64,000 nt of DNA from Diaporthe sp. PMI_573 (taxonomy: Eukaryota > Ascomycota > Sordariomycetes > Diaporthales > Diaporthaceae): positions 2,294,001 through 2,358,000 of the forward strand of contig JAJTUP010000001.1 of the NCBI GenBank assembly GCA_021399435.1, written 5' to 3'. Shown piece after piece: positions 48,120 through 59,337 of the stretch. Within the stretch, counting starts at the first letter, position 1. Each line of letters opens with the position of its first letter. A model generated the notes under the pieces. The model saw nothing but the letters and a program-made list of their open reading frames with translations, was not told the DNA's origin and ran no database searches. The position numbers and the translations under genes were made by a program.

Positions 48120-48546
48120 TTACTAGGGGGAGGTATTCAATGTAGCAAGTCCTTTGAAAATAAAACGAATGTATGGCCTCACCACCGTTGTGCATTTCGC
48201 AGTTGATCTCCAATCACGAACGTCGTCTCGTAAAGCACCGTCGTTGGCTGCAATAAGACGACCCAACAGATTTCTGAACCGAATTCTGGTCAGGACATGT
48301 CACTTAGTACTTGATGCAACTGCATTTGAACTACGCTCATGTCTATCTGGTCAATTGAAACCAGAGGAACGGAAAGCTCTGCTTTTAGCAAGTCTTTTCC
48401 AGATGCACGATGTGTCAAAAATTCTTATGACGTCACCTCGATGCTAGAATCGCGTTGCTTGCTGGCTTACGTTAAAACACTACGGATGTTCTTCATCGCG
48501 CCGTCTAATACTTCCATCTCACATAGAGAGGCTGGCCATTTCAACT
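48120..48546. other. Convergent 3' gap, 427 bp
   Basis: This lies between the 3' ends of the CDC50 and MFS genes. No gene is seen. Confidence 0.6.
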
Positions 48547-50318
48547 TCATAGCACAGGGTCGAATTTTCGACGAATTTGTTGCCCGTAACAAAATAAGAG
48601 AAAAGGCACAGGAACAAGTGACAAAGAAATAAAAGCCAAGAGACTGTTTCCCCAGCCAAGACCCAACGCATCATACATCTTCAGTCCCCCCAAAGGCAGC
48701 AGTGCTCCAATAAGGGAGCGAGATAACATGACAGCAGCTGATGCAGACGCCGCATATCGAGGATAAGAGTCCATTTGATAGTTTTGCACCGTCATCTTCA
48801 CAATTGTCAGCTTCACGTGATAGCAGCGCAGAAGAGGAGAAAAACATACCGTAGCCCCAGTGAGACTGAACGAGAAGAAGAAGACCCCGATCATAGGCAC
48901 AAGGAAGTAAACCTTGTACTGTGTCGTCCATCCGTAAACGAACAGCCCGATTGGGGGTACAAAACCTATTGGCAATGTCAACCATGGTGTCAACTTTATC
49001 TCGGGCCTGTATTGCTCCCCGTCCTTCATATCCTTCTTGTGCCGGTTGACTAGAAAGTCTTGGACGTGCCCAAAGGTCAAAACGCCGACCATCATGCCCA
49101 AACCAGACGGAAGAAAAGTGAGGCCTGTAAAGCTCTTGCTCATTCCGTACTGATCGGTATAAACGAAGGAAAAAGTAGTGATGAGGAGGTAGAATATTCC
49201 GTAAAGAATTCCAACGTAGAACGCGATGATAGTGACGAGGGGAGTCGCGACCAAGAACTTCAGAGGCCGGACGAGCGCCATCTTCAAGCGGTGACTCCCG
49301 TGCACGTCGAGCTTGCTACGCAATGTATTATCGCCTGTCGTCTTCCGGAGATTTTGAGTCTTTCGATGCAGCAGGACCGGAGCGTATGTTTCTTTCATGA
49401 CGAGAAGCGCCAAGATGCTGAAGACGCCACCCTATGCTCGTCAGCTCACATGTTCTCTTGACGCCGGAAACAACGAAGAAAGAACGGGGAATACCATTAT
49501 GGCGAGCAGCCAGTAAACCCATCGCCAGCCAGCTTTTTCAATCAAAACCCCTCCTATTACCGGTCCCAGTGAGGGACCTAGTAGGGGACCCAGCGCCCAG
49601 ATCGAGAGGGCCCTTCCGCGGCTCTCTAGAGGCATCACGTCGACGATGCTGCCAACGCCTATCGTGGTCGGAACAGATCCAACAACGCCCATTAAGAACC
49701 TGAAGGCCAAAAGCATGTTCATATTGACGCTGAGGGCAGCTCCAACGCTGAGAAGAGTGAAGGCGATGTTGCCACTGTGGTATACGTAGACTCTCCCATG
49801 TATTTCACTCATAGGAGCAACCACCAGAGGGCCAAATGCGAACCCAAGAAAGTAAACCGAAACGACAAATGTCGCTAATAATGAAGAGTCGGTGCCAAAC
49901 TCAGCCATGATGTCAGATACGCCTGGGGCAAACATTGAAGATCCCTAATGTGGAATGGTTAGCCCGAGCTTTCTGGGAAGAACAGATGGACTCGGAGGCT
50001 TGTCTTGCCAAAGGGCTGGTATGAATTGTTAACCGACAGCCACATCGGGCATCCCAAAGCGGTGATGACTTACGATATAACGGTCAAGATGGACATCAAT
50101 GCGAGATTGACATATTTCCGTGATTTTGGCCAGTTCTGTGGGTTTTGGGGGTCGTTGGGGCCATCCCAGTCGACAAGTGCTGGATCTGCGTCTTGCACGG
50201 GGCCGCGCTGTGCGTCACTAGGACAGGTATTGGCAATTGAATCCGAGGTGGTATTCGAGGTATTGATGTTCGCATGACTGGGGTTATGCTTCTTTTCCAA
50301 GGCTGGGGAGTCTGCCAT
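48547..50318 (-). CDS. Major facilitator superfamily transporter, DHA1 type
   Basis: Exons on the minus strand: 50074-50318, a 7-nt microexon 50009-50015, 49495-49944, 48850-49431 and 48547-48795, together 510 residues. The N-terminal cytosolic part has the DHA1 signature DWDGPNDPQNPQNW. The microexon supplies Pro-Leu so that the first helix region reads MSILTVISPLGSSMFAPGVS, as in the family. The antiporter motif C appears in GPLLGPSLGPVIGG. Twelve transmembrane helices are expected, with a long loop between helices 6 and 7 (about 265-300), and the last section PRYAASASAAVMLSRSLIG is also typical. DHA1 members export drugs, polyamines or metabolites. Beside a P450 and a zinc-cluster regulator, export of a small molecule is likely, but the substrate is unknown. 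Confidence 0.9.
50009..50015 (-). other. 7-nt microexon of the MFS gene, with GC-AG intron after it
   Basis: The upstream intron (50016-50073) is GTAAGT...CAG with a TTAAC branch site. The downstream intron (49945-50008) begins GCAAGA and ends TAG, with a GCTAAC branch site. Skipping the microexon shifts the frame; including it restores both the frame and the conserved Ser-Pro-Leu-Gly. Confidence 0.75.
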
Positions 50319-51847
50319 GACTGCTCGGGAGACGGATTATACTCCTTCGTGGGCGAGACGAAAGACAAGGTGTCGGCCGAGGAAGCACCTTATATCAAGA
50401 TCGCAGTGAGTCAGAAGTATCAGTGGACGCCTCACTTCGGTTCAGCGCCAAAGACGAATAACAAAACCACGGAGATAAGTCAAAATCCGTCGAAGTCCAG
50501 GCTAGAAGGCAACCTGAGGCTGACTTCGCAGGAAAAGCCACCATTTGTAGACCCGCCTGACAAGCACGTAGCCGTCAGCGTCAGTCGCCCCCCACAGTTT
50601 CTTCATAAACCAGGACTTCGGACTTGGAAAGCGAGCCGAGGGGTCCAGTCGACATCGTTACTATAATCTAGCAACTGACGGGGGCAAGTGGACTCCATAA
50701 GGTACGCTAAATGATCTTTGCTGACGCAACCATGTGGACAGGTTCCTGGGACCAAGTCTCCGTCCAAGCAGGTCTCCGTACGTACCGTAGCGCACGATCA
50801 GGCAACAACTTCTGGTTTTACACAACACTCTTTCTGTCTGTCTAGCCCAGCCACGAGCGGAAACACTCCGTTTATGCTGCTGAGATTTCTGATCTTACTC
50901 TGTCATTAGCCTTCAAGTAGAGAAGAGTGCTCGAGGTGTTGATAACCACAGCGACAGAAAGGGGCCCGAAAATGATGCATTATGAGTGAGGTGGGCTTCG
51001 TTCCTCGAATACATTCCCATCTTGGTGTGATTATGGCGTCGGGTGTCAAATGGCGGAACTTCAGTTTAGTCAACGGCTAAACGACAACTGGTACTCGGGG
51101 GTGATTGGTACAGCCAATCAACAGTGCATCCGAAAGATGATAATTCTCAAGCCTATCAAACATCAACGGCAACGGGATTCGAGAGAATGTGGAAATCGTG
51201 TCGCCTGTCCTAGTCGATGGGACGCTACCAGGCCCGGGACCCTGGAAATGACGCAGAACAAGCAAGTGCTGGCCCAAGCTTAATGAAGACAGGGGTGCTG
51301 CGGCGCACCCCCACAAGTGTAAGGAGTTGAGGGCAGCCGCATAGGCAATCGGATAGTGACGGATCCACCTCGTTTTCGGATACCCGACCAATGTCATCAA
51401 TGTAGGAAGTGGCTGCGAAAACTTAGCGCCGGGAACCACGCTCGTTCTCGTTCCCCATCGGTGACCTCCAGGCTTCGTGGTTACACCGCTGGCTGGAAAA
51501 ATTGCCTTGTTCGTTATCGGAAAAGCTGCCCGTGCCCTTCCACTCGCGATTTTAGGAGGACAACCGTTTTAGAGCTGTGTCTAACAACAAAATGGCCAGC
51601 ACAGCTAAATTTACCGGGCCTCGAAAAGACGATACGCAGGACCGGGGATATTCGAATCTATATATTGTGTATACCGCTGTTTCTATTCTTCAGAATCATT
51701 ATTACAAAAGCGAAAAGCCTAATATCAACTTGTCCGAAAGCTATATTGGATGTTGTTCCATCTGCTTGTGATCCAGATCAGCATATTACAACCGAGTCTG
51801 CGAGTCGTTCGAAACAAACCCCGTGGCACTTTCTCTCATCAGCAGCT
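50319..51847. promoter_or_regulatory. Divergent promoter region MFS/P450, 1.53 kb
   Basis: No recognisable gene; frames of up to about 195 codons have no domain. TCGG-N4-CCGA at 51376-51387 is another inverted CGG pair, about 460 bp before the P450 start. Confidence 0.5.
51376..51387. promoter_or_regulatory. Candidate zinc-cluster site, CGG-N4-CCG
   Basis: Palindromic TCGG/CCGA half-sites with a 4-nt spacer in the MFS/P450 shared promoter. Spacing differs from the site at the flippase promoter, so a common regulator is unproven. Confidence 0.25.
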
Positions 51848-53623
51848 ATGATGCTCACATTCGACGCTACTTCGGCCGTTTTGGCGTCCCTTAGTGCGGT
51901 AAGCGTCACACCCGTTGCGGTAGATAAACTCATGGAACCTAATATCTAGCCACAGATGGGTTTGTATATTGGAACATTCATCATATACAACATCTTCCTC
52001 CATCCCTTGCGAGGATACCCAGGCCCTCTGCTCCTTCGGGCAACGCGGCTCGGCTATTGTTACAAGCTCATCAAAGGCACACTTCCATTTGACGTTCTTG
52101 AGTTACACAAAGCCTATGGAGACGTTGTACGCATAGCACCTGACGAACTCGCGTACAACAACGCCGCCGCTTGGAAAGACATCATGGGACACCGCGGAAA
52201 GGGCGTCGCTGAGTTTGAAAAATACCGATCCTTCTACAATCCGTCCAAGCGCATGCCCACTACGATCGTTGGCTCGAATGGCAAGGAGCACGCCGATTTA
52301 CGACGCACGATGTCCCATGGTTTTAGCGAACGTAGCCTGAAGGATCAGCAACCTCTGATCATGAAGTATATCGACCTCTTGATCCAGCGCTTGCACGAGA
52401 AAAGCCGCGCCAACGATCCAGTTGATCTAACGGCATGGTACAACTTCACGACTTTTGACATCATTGGCGACCTTGCTTTTGGAGAGCCTTTTGGATGCCT
52501 CGATAACTCGGAATATCACGATTGGATCCGCGGTATTTTTGCTTCTGTTCGTCTTGGCACCGTCGTGCAGACGGCCAATCATTATCCACTGTTCAAGACG
52601 TTGCTTTTCTCCCTCCTTAGCACCAAGTCCAGTCGAGACAAGAAAGCGCGCAACCTCACCATGGCGACTCAAAAGCTACAACGACGCATGCTAGCAGGCG
52701 GCAAGGAAGGCAGGCCCGATTTGATAGAAGGACTCTTGAAGAAAAAGGACGAGTTGGTGAGTATCCTATCATGATTTATAGCACACGGCTGTCTGCGTTT
52801 TCTGAGTTCACGAAGATCCCGAGACTGAGTCTGACCTGTATACAGGGCTTGTCAATGGGGCAATTGGTCGCAAATGGCAGCACGCTCATCATTGCCGGCT
52901 CCGAGACCACCGCTACATTGCTTTCAGGTGTTACTTATCAATTGCTGGAATCCAAGGATGCTATGGCAACTCTGGTCCAGGAAGTCCGCTCGTCGTTCCG
53001 AAGTTCGGACGATATCGACATTGTTTCCGTTGCTCAATTGCCTTACCTGTCTGCATGTCTGAACGAAACCCTTCGAATCTACCCTCCTGTGGCGACTGGA
53101 CTACCCCGCGTGACTCCCGCAAATGGAGCCAATGTCTGTGGCCGCTTCGTGCCTGGAAACGTGAGTATACACCAGTAAACCTGCCTACGGAACTTTAAAT
53201 TAACCGAACCATCCACAGACAACCGTTGCAATCCATCAATACGCGATTCATCACAATGAGACCTACTTCAAAGATCCTTTCAACTTCCACCCCGAACGAT
53301 TTTTGGGCGATGCGAGATTTTCCTCAGACAACAGAGATGCATTCCAACCCTTTCACACAGGACCTCGGAACTGTATTGGCAGAAAGTAAGGCTGTCCTTC
53401 TTCCCGAGTTCGTCCAATTGAATCAGACGTAGTTCTAGACGCTAATGCTCTCGTCTATAGTCTCGCATACGTGGAGATGAGATTGATCCTCGCCCGCGTC
53501 ATATGGCACTTTGATCTCGAGCTTGCGCAAGAGAGTCACGGGTGGGCCGAGAAACAAAAGATATTTATCCTTTGGGATAAGTCTCCGCTGATGGTTCACT
53601 TGAAGCCAGTGGTCCGGTCATGA
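51848..53623 (+). CDS. Cytochrome P450 monooxygenase, CYP65-like
   Basis: Exons 51848-51898, 51956-52756, 52846-53160, 53219-53385 and 53461-53623 encode 498 residues. After a short N-terminal membrane anchor (about 5-29, ending in IYNIFLHPLRGYPGP), all P450 motifs are present: I-helix LIIAGSETTATL, K-helix ETLRIYPP (ExxR), PERF region FHPERFLG, and haem loop FQPFHTGPRNCIGRNLAY with the ligand Cys. The gene is complete and should be active. The layout and the stretch GEPFGCLDNSEYHDW recall the CYP65 group (isotrichodermin C-15 hydroxylase-like), often found in secondary-metabolite clusters, but the CYP family number needs alignment. It starts opposite the MFS transporter and ends 2.1 kb before the zinc-cluster regulator. 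Confidence 0.93.
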
Positions 53624-54249
53624 ATGAAGATTTTCCTATCGTGACGGGGAGGGAGGACAGAGACGAGAACGGGGTTGAATGGACCATTTGCGAGGCTGGC
53701 CTGAAAACGATCACCATCTTTCCGTAATATATTCCAGCTCATCCATATGTGATGGACCATGAGATGAGAGCGCCCAAACGGCTTTCTACGTGTGTGGATG
53801 CGCGTGCGCATGCGTCAATTAGTGACAGGTGGGCTCAATGCACCTTTCCTGGACAAAGCTTGATACGTTTTTGGAACTGAAAAACGAAAAGCGTTTAATT
53901 TTTTGCTGTTAAAATTCAGAGGCGATTATCGTTCAGTGTGTAAATATCGAGAAATGCACAATAGCGTCATCCATGGAATTATGTCCAAATTGATCCTGAG
54001 AGAGTTCGCTCGATAAACAGAGAAGGGTCAGGAGCAAGACCAGACAATTTCTTTTCCGGAATCTTCGGTGCGGATTCTCTATCTCAGCGAGGTGTATTGT
54101 CCCAAATAAAAACCAGCCGATGCTGCCATTACAGGAAACCCAAAAAGCATCATTAACACACGCATCGAGGATTGACCTTCCCTTTCGTTCAGGACAGTTT
54201 CGTTGCCGGTTGTACGGCCCAAAATTTCTGATGCTTCCACTAGCGATCG

Positions 54250-54540
54250 TTACCTCTTGACGCAGGATGGGTTAATCAAGAACAAAATCCTACCCAGGAA
54301 TCCAACGAAGAATGCTAAGAGCAACGGCAATAAAGACCACATCCGGGCTCGGGCGATCAGGAAAGCCACCACAGCGGGCAGTAAGATCAAAAGATAATAC
54401 AACATCAAGGCGGGACGAAGATTTGACGAATGAGGAGTCTTTTCTACCGGCCTTTGGAAGCTGAATAGCCCATGAGCCAGTTGATACCGAGATGTGAAGC
54501 GCGAGCCTAAACGTGAGCTGCGAGGTGGACTGTACTTATG
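54250..54540 (-). pseudogene. Possible remnant of a membrane-protein gene
   Basis: In the frame ending at the stop 54250-54252, the last 50 codons from an ATG at 54405 encode two strongly hydrophobic helices split by a short basic link: MLYYLLILLPAVVAFLIAR, then SLLPLLLAFFVGFLGRILFL. The frame stays open further upstream to about 54540 with ordinary polar sequence. Such sequence rarely arises from random noncoding DNA, so a gene end or a decayed gene is possible. I recognise no family and see no acceptor that would give a convincing longer model. Confidence 0.3.
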
Positions 54541-55110
54541 TTTGGCGGATGTCCTAGGCTAGAACCACCTCGCATGTCCAAACCCGAGCAGAAATCTCCC
54601 CGAGAGACACGCATATCTATCTTAACTCCAGGGTGAGCTGACCAGGGCTGTTCTTGCACAGGGCGGCAGACACTGAATTTGCGTGGTGGCTCCCTTCAAC
54701 CGGTCCATGCCAAGGCTTCCGCTGCCATGCATCCAGCGAGCTTCGGTGCGGTCAGCTCTCGGTTCCCAAAGGCTGATTTGAGCGTATGACTCCTCTCTAC
54801 ATGGAGGTTTGACTTCATTGCCAGCGGGCGAGGACGGACACGGTGCCACTCCATCATCCAGTGCTATGATCAGTAAAGTTTAACACACCTGTCGTATGGC
54901 CTCGGTTTATGCAGCTCACCTGGGCGATTCCGCCATCCAATTGCTTCATCTTTTCGTACTTACTCGGCAGGCTGTCTAGTAGATCAGGGCGGTCTTACTT
55001 CGCCCCTCAAAGCCGTCTGGCTCTCTGGCATTAACTGTATCACCTACTCCAGGCTCACGAGTCAAGTCTAGAATCCCGCTTCGTTTTCGGTCCTCCCATT
55101 GATTGGTGGA

Positions 55111-55123
55111 CCCGGTATCCGGG
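55111..55123. promoter_or_regulatory. Perfect CGG-N3-CCG palindrome upstream of the regulator
   Basis: CCCGG-TAT-CCGGG is a possible autoregulatory site for a Zn2Cys6 protein. This is inferred only from sequence form. Confidence 0.3.
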
Positions 55124-55737
55124 CGTACCAGGCTTCCCCAACTTTACCACGCGAAAGATCCGCCAGCGTGCTTGATTGCATCTCCCTCTCTGATTGGCTT
55201 GTATGTTCCGCTTTGAACGGTTATTCTCGACCGGTACGGTACAGCCAATCTTGGCAGCGATAAATCACCAGAGTTGGCGGGTCCTGGACGCCTTCCAATC
55301 TCGGAAGATCAGGGGCCACGTCATGGGGCTCAGACACAATATCCTTGAGACAGCAAGCTCCTTCTCGCGCGCTCTGCATCATCATTGTCCCAGGAGGAGT
55401 GACATGGCTACAAAGGCCAGTCGGGTGCACAAAACGGTATTTTCTTGCGTGGCAGCTTGCATCATCTCCAAGACAAGACAACGCCTTGCAGTCCAGAACA
55501 GCGCCGGCAAGGCGGATTTCTTTCCATGGCAAATATTCCAGTGAGAATCTCCATCTGGCCGGAGCAGGATCCATTTCCGCACGGCTTTGGCTCATGCAGG
55601 AGCCGCTTGAGACACCCGGTGGCTTAGCTTCTACTAGTTTCTCCAATATTAAGTTCCCTTTCCCTACATTTGGCGCGTCGAATAGCACTTTCCGCAATCA
55701 TCATACTCACGTCCCAAAGGTCATCTCGACAACCGTC

Positions 55738-57207
55738 ATGAAGCGTCTCGGTTATAGGAAATCTCGATTTGGCTGTTCAAGATGCAAAGAAAGAAGAGTG
55801 AAGGTGAGTCGAAAAGCGCTTCAATACGCACGATGAGGCGAGCCAAAGACCCTTTCTGACATGCTTCGATCTCAGTGTGACGAGAGCCGGCCATGCAGCG
55901 CTTGCGTTGGACACGGAATACCATGTAGCCTCGGAAATGAAGAGATGGTGTCGGCGGAAGCGTCATCAAAAAAATACCAGCCGCTGCACCCAAGATTTAA
56001 ACGTCGTCGTAACTCTTCAACGACGCAGGTTCGCCTTCCCATTTGTCTGCTGTGTTTCTTGCATAGTTAGTTTTCGAAGCCGCATGACACTGACAACGAT
56101 ACCGTACAGGAAGATAATGGACCACGGACAGGCACACCTGACTCCAAATACCTGTCGCATCACAGCCTTCGCGCAACCAGTCAGCCAAGCTCGACAGACG
56201 ATGGAGAAGGCTTCCCGTGCTTTACATCATTCTTGACCGATCTCGGCAACCAACATCACCCCGTCGCCTGGGTTTCAGACCTCGAGCTTATGCATCACTA
56301 CACCTCCACGTCCTACCTTACAATTTGCTGCTCCCCTTCGGTACAGAAGGTCTTCCAGTCGGACATCCCAAAAGAACCGTTCGCTCACCCATTTCTTCTC
56401 CATCAAATTCTCGCTTTATCAGCATACCACCTAGCATACCTCCAGCCCGACCATCGCCACCCGTTTCTTACGGATGCTGCTAAGCACCAGAATAACGCTA
56501 TAAATCTCATGCGAGTAGCTCTCACCGACACGAATTCTTCCAATTGCCATGCGCTCTTCGCATCGTCAGCTCTACTTACACTTGGCGCTTTTGCTACGTA
56601 CCCCAGCCAGGAGAAGTATGACGAAACTTTCGCTCCCGTCGACAGTCTGCTTGACATTTTCACCTTGACAGTGGGGATGCGCACAATCTTTCGCACTTCA
56701 GATGTGGATTTACGTAAAGGTCCGCTGGGCAACATATTTGTTCGTGGCCCAGGCGACGACTCTCGTCGCACGGTGGAAACGAAGCTGCAACCCCTCTTCG
56801 ACCAGCTCTCGTACCTCAATTGCATGATTGCGGAGTCATGCATCCCCGAAACGAGAATCGTCCATGAGGCGACGCTGTCCTTGATCGACTGCATCGTAAA
56901 GGTCTCTTCAGCCAATGTCTTGACTGTGCCCGCCGAGTTTCGAGCGGTGTTTTTGTGGCCAGGGATGATGTCTGGGAAGTATCTCTCAATGCTCCGCAAG
57001 CAGCATCCGGCCGCGCTAGTGGTGTTGGCGCACTTTTGTGTCGTGATGCGTATGGCTGAACCGTTCTCTTGGTTCTTGGAAGGATGGGCCAAGGCATTGA
57101 TGACGGCAATCTTTGAGCAGGTCTCCGAAGGCCTTTGGTCAAGATTGCTCGAGTGGCCCAGCAGGGCGATGGCAATGAATGTGTCCAGAAATGATGAAAA
57201 ACTGTAG
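55738..57207 (+). CDS. Zn2Cys6 transcription factor (UPC2-like group)
   Basis: Exons 55738-55803, 55876-56028 and 56110-57207 encode 438 residues. The zinc cluster is split by the first intron: GCSRCKERRVK joins CDESRPCSACVGHGIPC to give the canonical C-x2-C-x6-C-x5-C-x2-C-x6-C. A basic linker (HPRFKRRRNSS) follows. The C-terminal domain begins near WVSDLELMHHYTSTSYLTI and includes HPFLLHQILALSAYHLAYL, the pattern seen in fungal regulators related to sterol-uptake factor UPC2. Such proteins usually act as nuclear DNA-binding activators, often of the cluster they sit in. The nearby flippase pair, MFS pump and P450 are candidate targets. An in-frame upstream extension exists, but the ATG at 55738 directly precedes the zinc cluster and is preferred. 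Confidence 0.9.
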
Positions 57208-59337
57208 GATATCAGAAGCTTTTGACCGCATATCCAAAGACTGAAATCATCTCGGCATTCTGATGGCCGCCTATCGTTGCTGCACTTGCTTGATTGGGGC
57301 CGTGGATGTCTCTCATTGATGTGAGCTAGCGTCGAATGGGGCACTGGCACTCCAGCAAGGTGGACTGCGCGTCACCTCCGCTGTACCATCAACGAGTTGC
57401 CCGAGTCATCACGTATTCCATCCCAGCTGCCCAACGCCCCATAGCCATCAGTTGAAGTCGCGACAAATTGGACCGGGGCAGTGGTCACTGGTTGGGCGGA
57501 GCAAAGAAACCAGCCACACGTGAGAGATACTAGGGGATTAAACAAACGTACACGGTAGTGCTAACGATTTTGTCTGGTTTACTTTCAGCGTGCTTTCTCT
57601 TCGGGCACTGTTGGTGACACGCAGTCCAAGCAGAAAGAAATACAGCGTACCTTCTTATGAGCCACCTTGCATTGCAGGCAACTCTTTCCCTTTTCCTTTG
57701 CTGCGTGTCGCCGTCGGTCCGTCGCTGTAGCTTGAAATGTCCCTCCGCCGCCACCACAACGTTGTATTGTTCCCAGAACCGCCCGTCCGGCTTGTAAGAT
57801 ACGCTCCGTCCGTTTGAAGTTCGGGGCATCTATATCGGCGAATACTTAGCTGTGTTTAGAAAGAGAACAAGAGAATTTAGAATAAGTGTGGTTTTCAGAA
57901 TATGAAAACTTGAGAATGTGACATAGTGACCAATTTCACGATCAGGCTTTCCAGCCCTCCTGATTTTGCCTTTTTCACTAGCGGCCTGCTCGGGATTACC
58001 GTAGTTATGTAGGGGTACTCTCGTCAAGTTCCTTCCGCGCCAAGCGCAGATTGCGGCGAAAGTTCAGGGCTGGAGTGGCGGACAGTTGGTGACCAATTAT
58101 ATTAAAAATCACTTCAGGAGGCCTTGGCATTTGCTTGATTGGCTGTATCTGGAAGGATGCAGCAACATTACATCCCCCAAAAAAAAAACGAGTCCACACA
58201 GGCCTTCTGGGCACACAAATTACAACCACACCCTAACACCCCTTCATTTAAATTGTACTGCAGCTATATACAAACTTAGCGACCAGTAATTGGCCCTTAG
58301 TTATCAGTACAATCCTTTAGTATCCTCGGTATTTAGTCGATCCAGTAGTTCGCAGTCTTCTTCGAGAGGGCGTGGCGTTGAAGCCATCTTGGGCAGCTAT
58401 TTTAAGTGTTTCCTCGTCCTAGTAAGGTTGTTGTAATATGTATTCTTTTGGTGCCCTCTACGCTTTCTCGATAGGGCTGGCAACAAGGTCTAGGCTCTAA
58501 GGACAGTTAAATATACTCGTAATACTGTAGTTAGCCTTCTATTTTCTTACAGTATTATTTTTTTATATACTGCTATACCCTAAATTATTGTCTTTGTTGG
58601 TACGGCCCTGATGCCGTAGGTCAGGGGGTCTTTGCACGTGCAAATAGGGGCGAGCAAAAGGAACCACCGTACGTGTCTGGGTACGGGTTCGAATTCTTGC
58701 TACGGAAGGAAGAAGGAAGCTATCGCCAAGAGGGCCGAAGGGCCCTACTTATATAGTGCCCATATGGCTGACTAATACCCATTCCACAGTCTTCTTTAAG
58801 GACGGAGTGATTACCTTAAGTAACCTAAGCACCTACTATCGGCTTAAGAATATTGTTATAATAGGTCTAAAGGATTGTCTTACTATATTTTTTATATCTT
58901 TTACTATTGTTGACGATAATAATAATGTTGGCGACGACCTTAATAGATGGGGGGTATGTTGGAAGGCACAGTCTGGCGGCATTTGAATAATTAAGTAGAT
59001 AGCCTATATTACCCGCTCCTTCTAAGCGCTCTAGTTGCGAGGATTCCTTTCCTTACGATACTAATATCAGTATGAATGCAATCGTTTAAACTTATCAGCT
59101 GCAAGAGCTGCGATGTCCTAATTATGGTACAAGCTATGCCGTGGTCTTGAGTCTGTAAGCGGGTTACCAGACCCTCTTGTTCCAATCCAATACCCGCTAT
59201 TAAACGACTCATCAGGGATTGGGTTGCAGGAATCGAATGTAACGTTCCCTTGGCTGACGGGATAATATGTAGAACCGACACTTGGCTGGGGTTAGCTAAC
59301 TAATTACCTCAACTCGAGGGCACATCCGATCCCAGCC
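57208..59337. other. AT-rich, transposon-like intergenic region, 2.1 kb
   Basis: From about 57800 the sequence is AT-rich with many TA dinucleotides (for example TATTATTTTTTTATATACTG near 58551), as in RIP-mutated fungal repeats. A tRNA-like stretch lies near 58600-58720. Open frames (57530-57829, 59009-59281, both minus) show no domain. No functional gene is seen. Confidence 0.5.
58595..58760 (+). mobile_element. tRNA-like (SINE-like) segment
   Basis: A box-B-like GGGTTCGAATTC lies at 58685-58696 with an A-box-like TAGGTCAGGGGG about 70 nt upstream, as in pol III promoters. No cloverleaf could be closed, so it is not called as a tRNA gene. The downstream GGCCGAAGGGCC (58731-58744) and TTATATAG may belong to the same repeat family. 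Copies elsewhere in the genome would be needed to prove it. Confidence 0.3.

Larger units (their letters stand above)
53624..55737. other. Intergenic, 2.1 kb, between P450 and regulator
   Basis: No complete gene is recognised. It holds a hydrophobic minus-strand frame (see the entry at 54250) and, at 55111-55123, the palindrome CCCGGTATCCGGG, about 615 bp before the regulator start. Several plus-strand frames near 55200-55700 overlap the leader of the regulator and are not called. Confidence 0.5.

Noticed and set aside
51356..51949. 197-codon plus-strand frame before the P450
   Set aside because: It reads through the P450 first exon and intron in another frame; no domain, and the spliced P450 model explains the region better.
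55345..55836. Upstream extension of the zinc-cluster regulator
   Set aside because: The stretch before 55738 lacks protein character and the zinc cluster follows the ATG at 55738 directly.
41536..57207. A polyketide or nonribosomal-peptide synthase within the accessory cluster
   Set aside because: No long multidomain frame exists in this stretch, so a classical backbone-enzyme cluster cannot be claimed from this window.
58600..58720. A true tRNA gene
   Set aside because: A B-box-like sequence is present, but no acceptor stem or anticodon arm can be paired.
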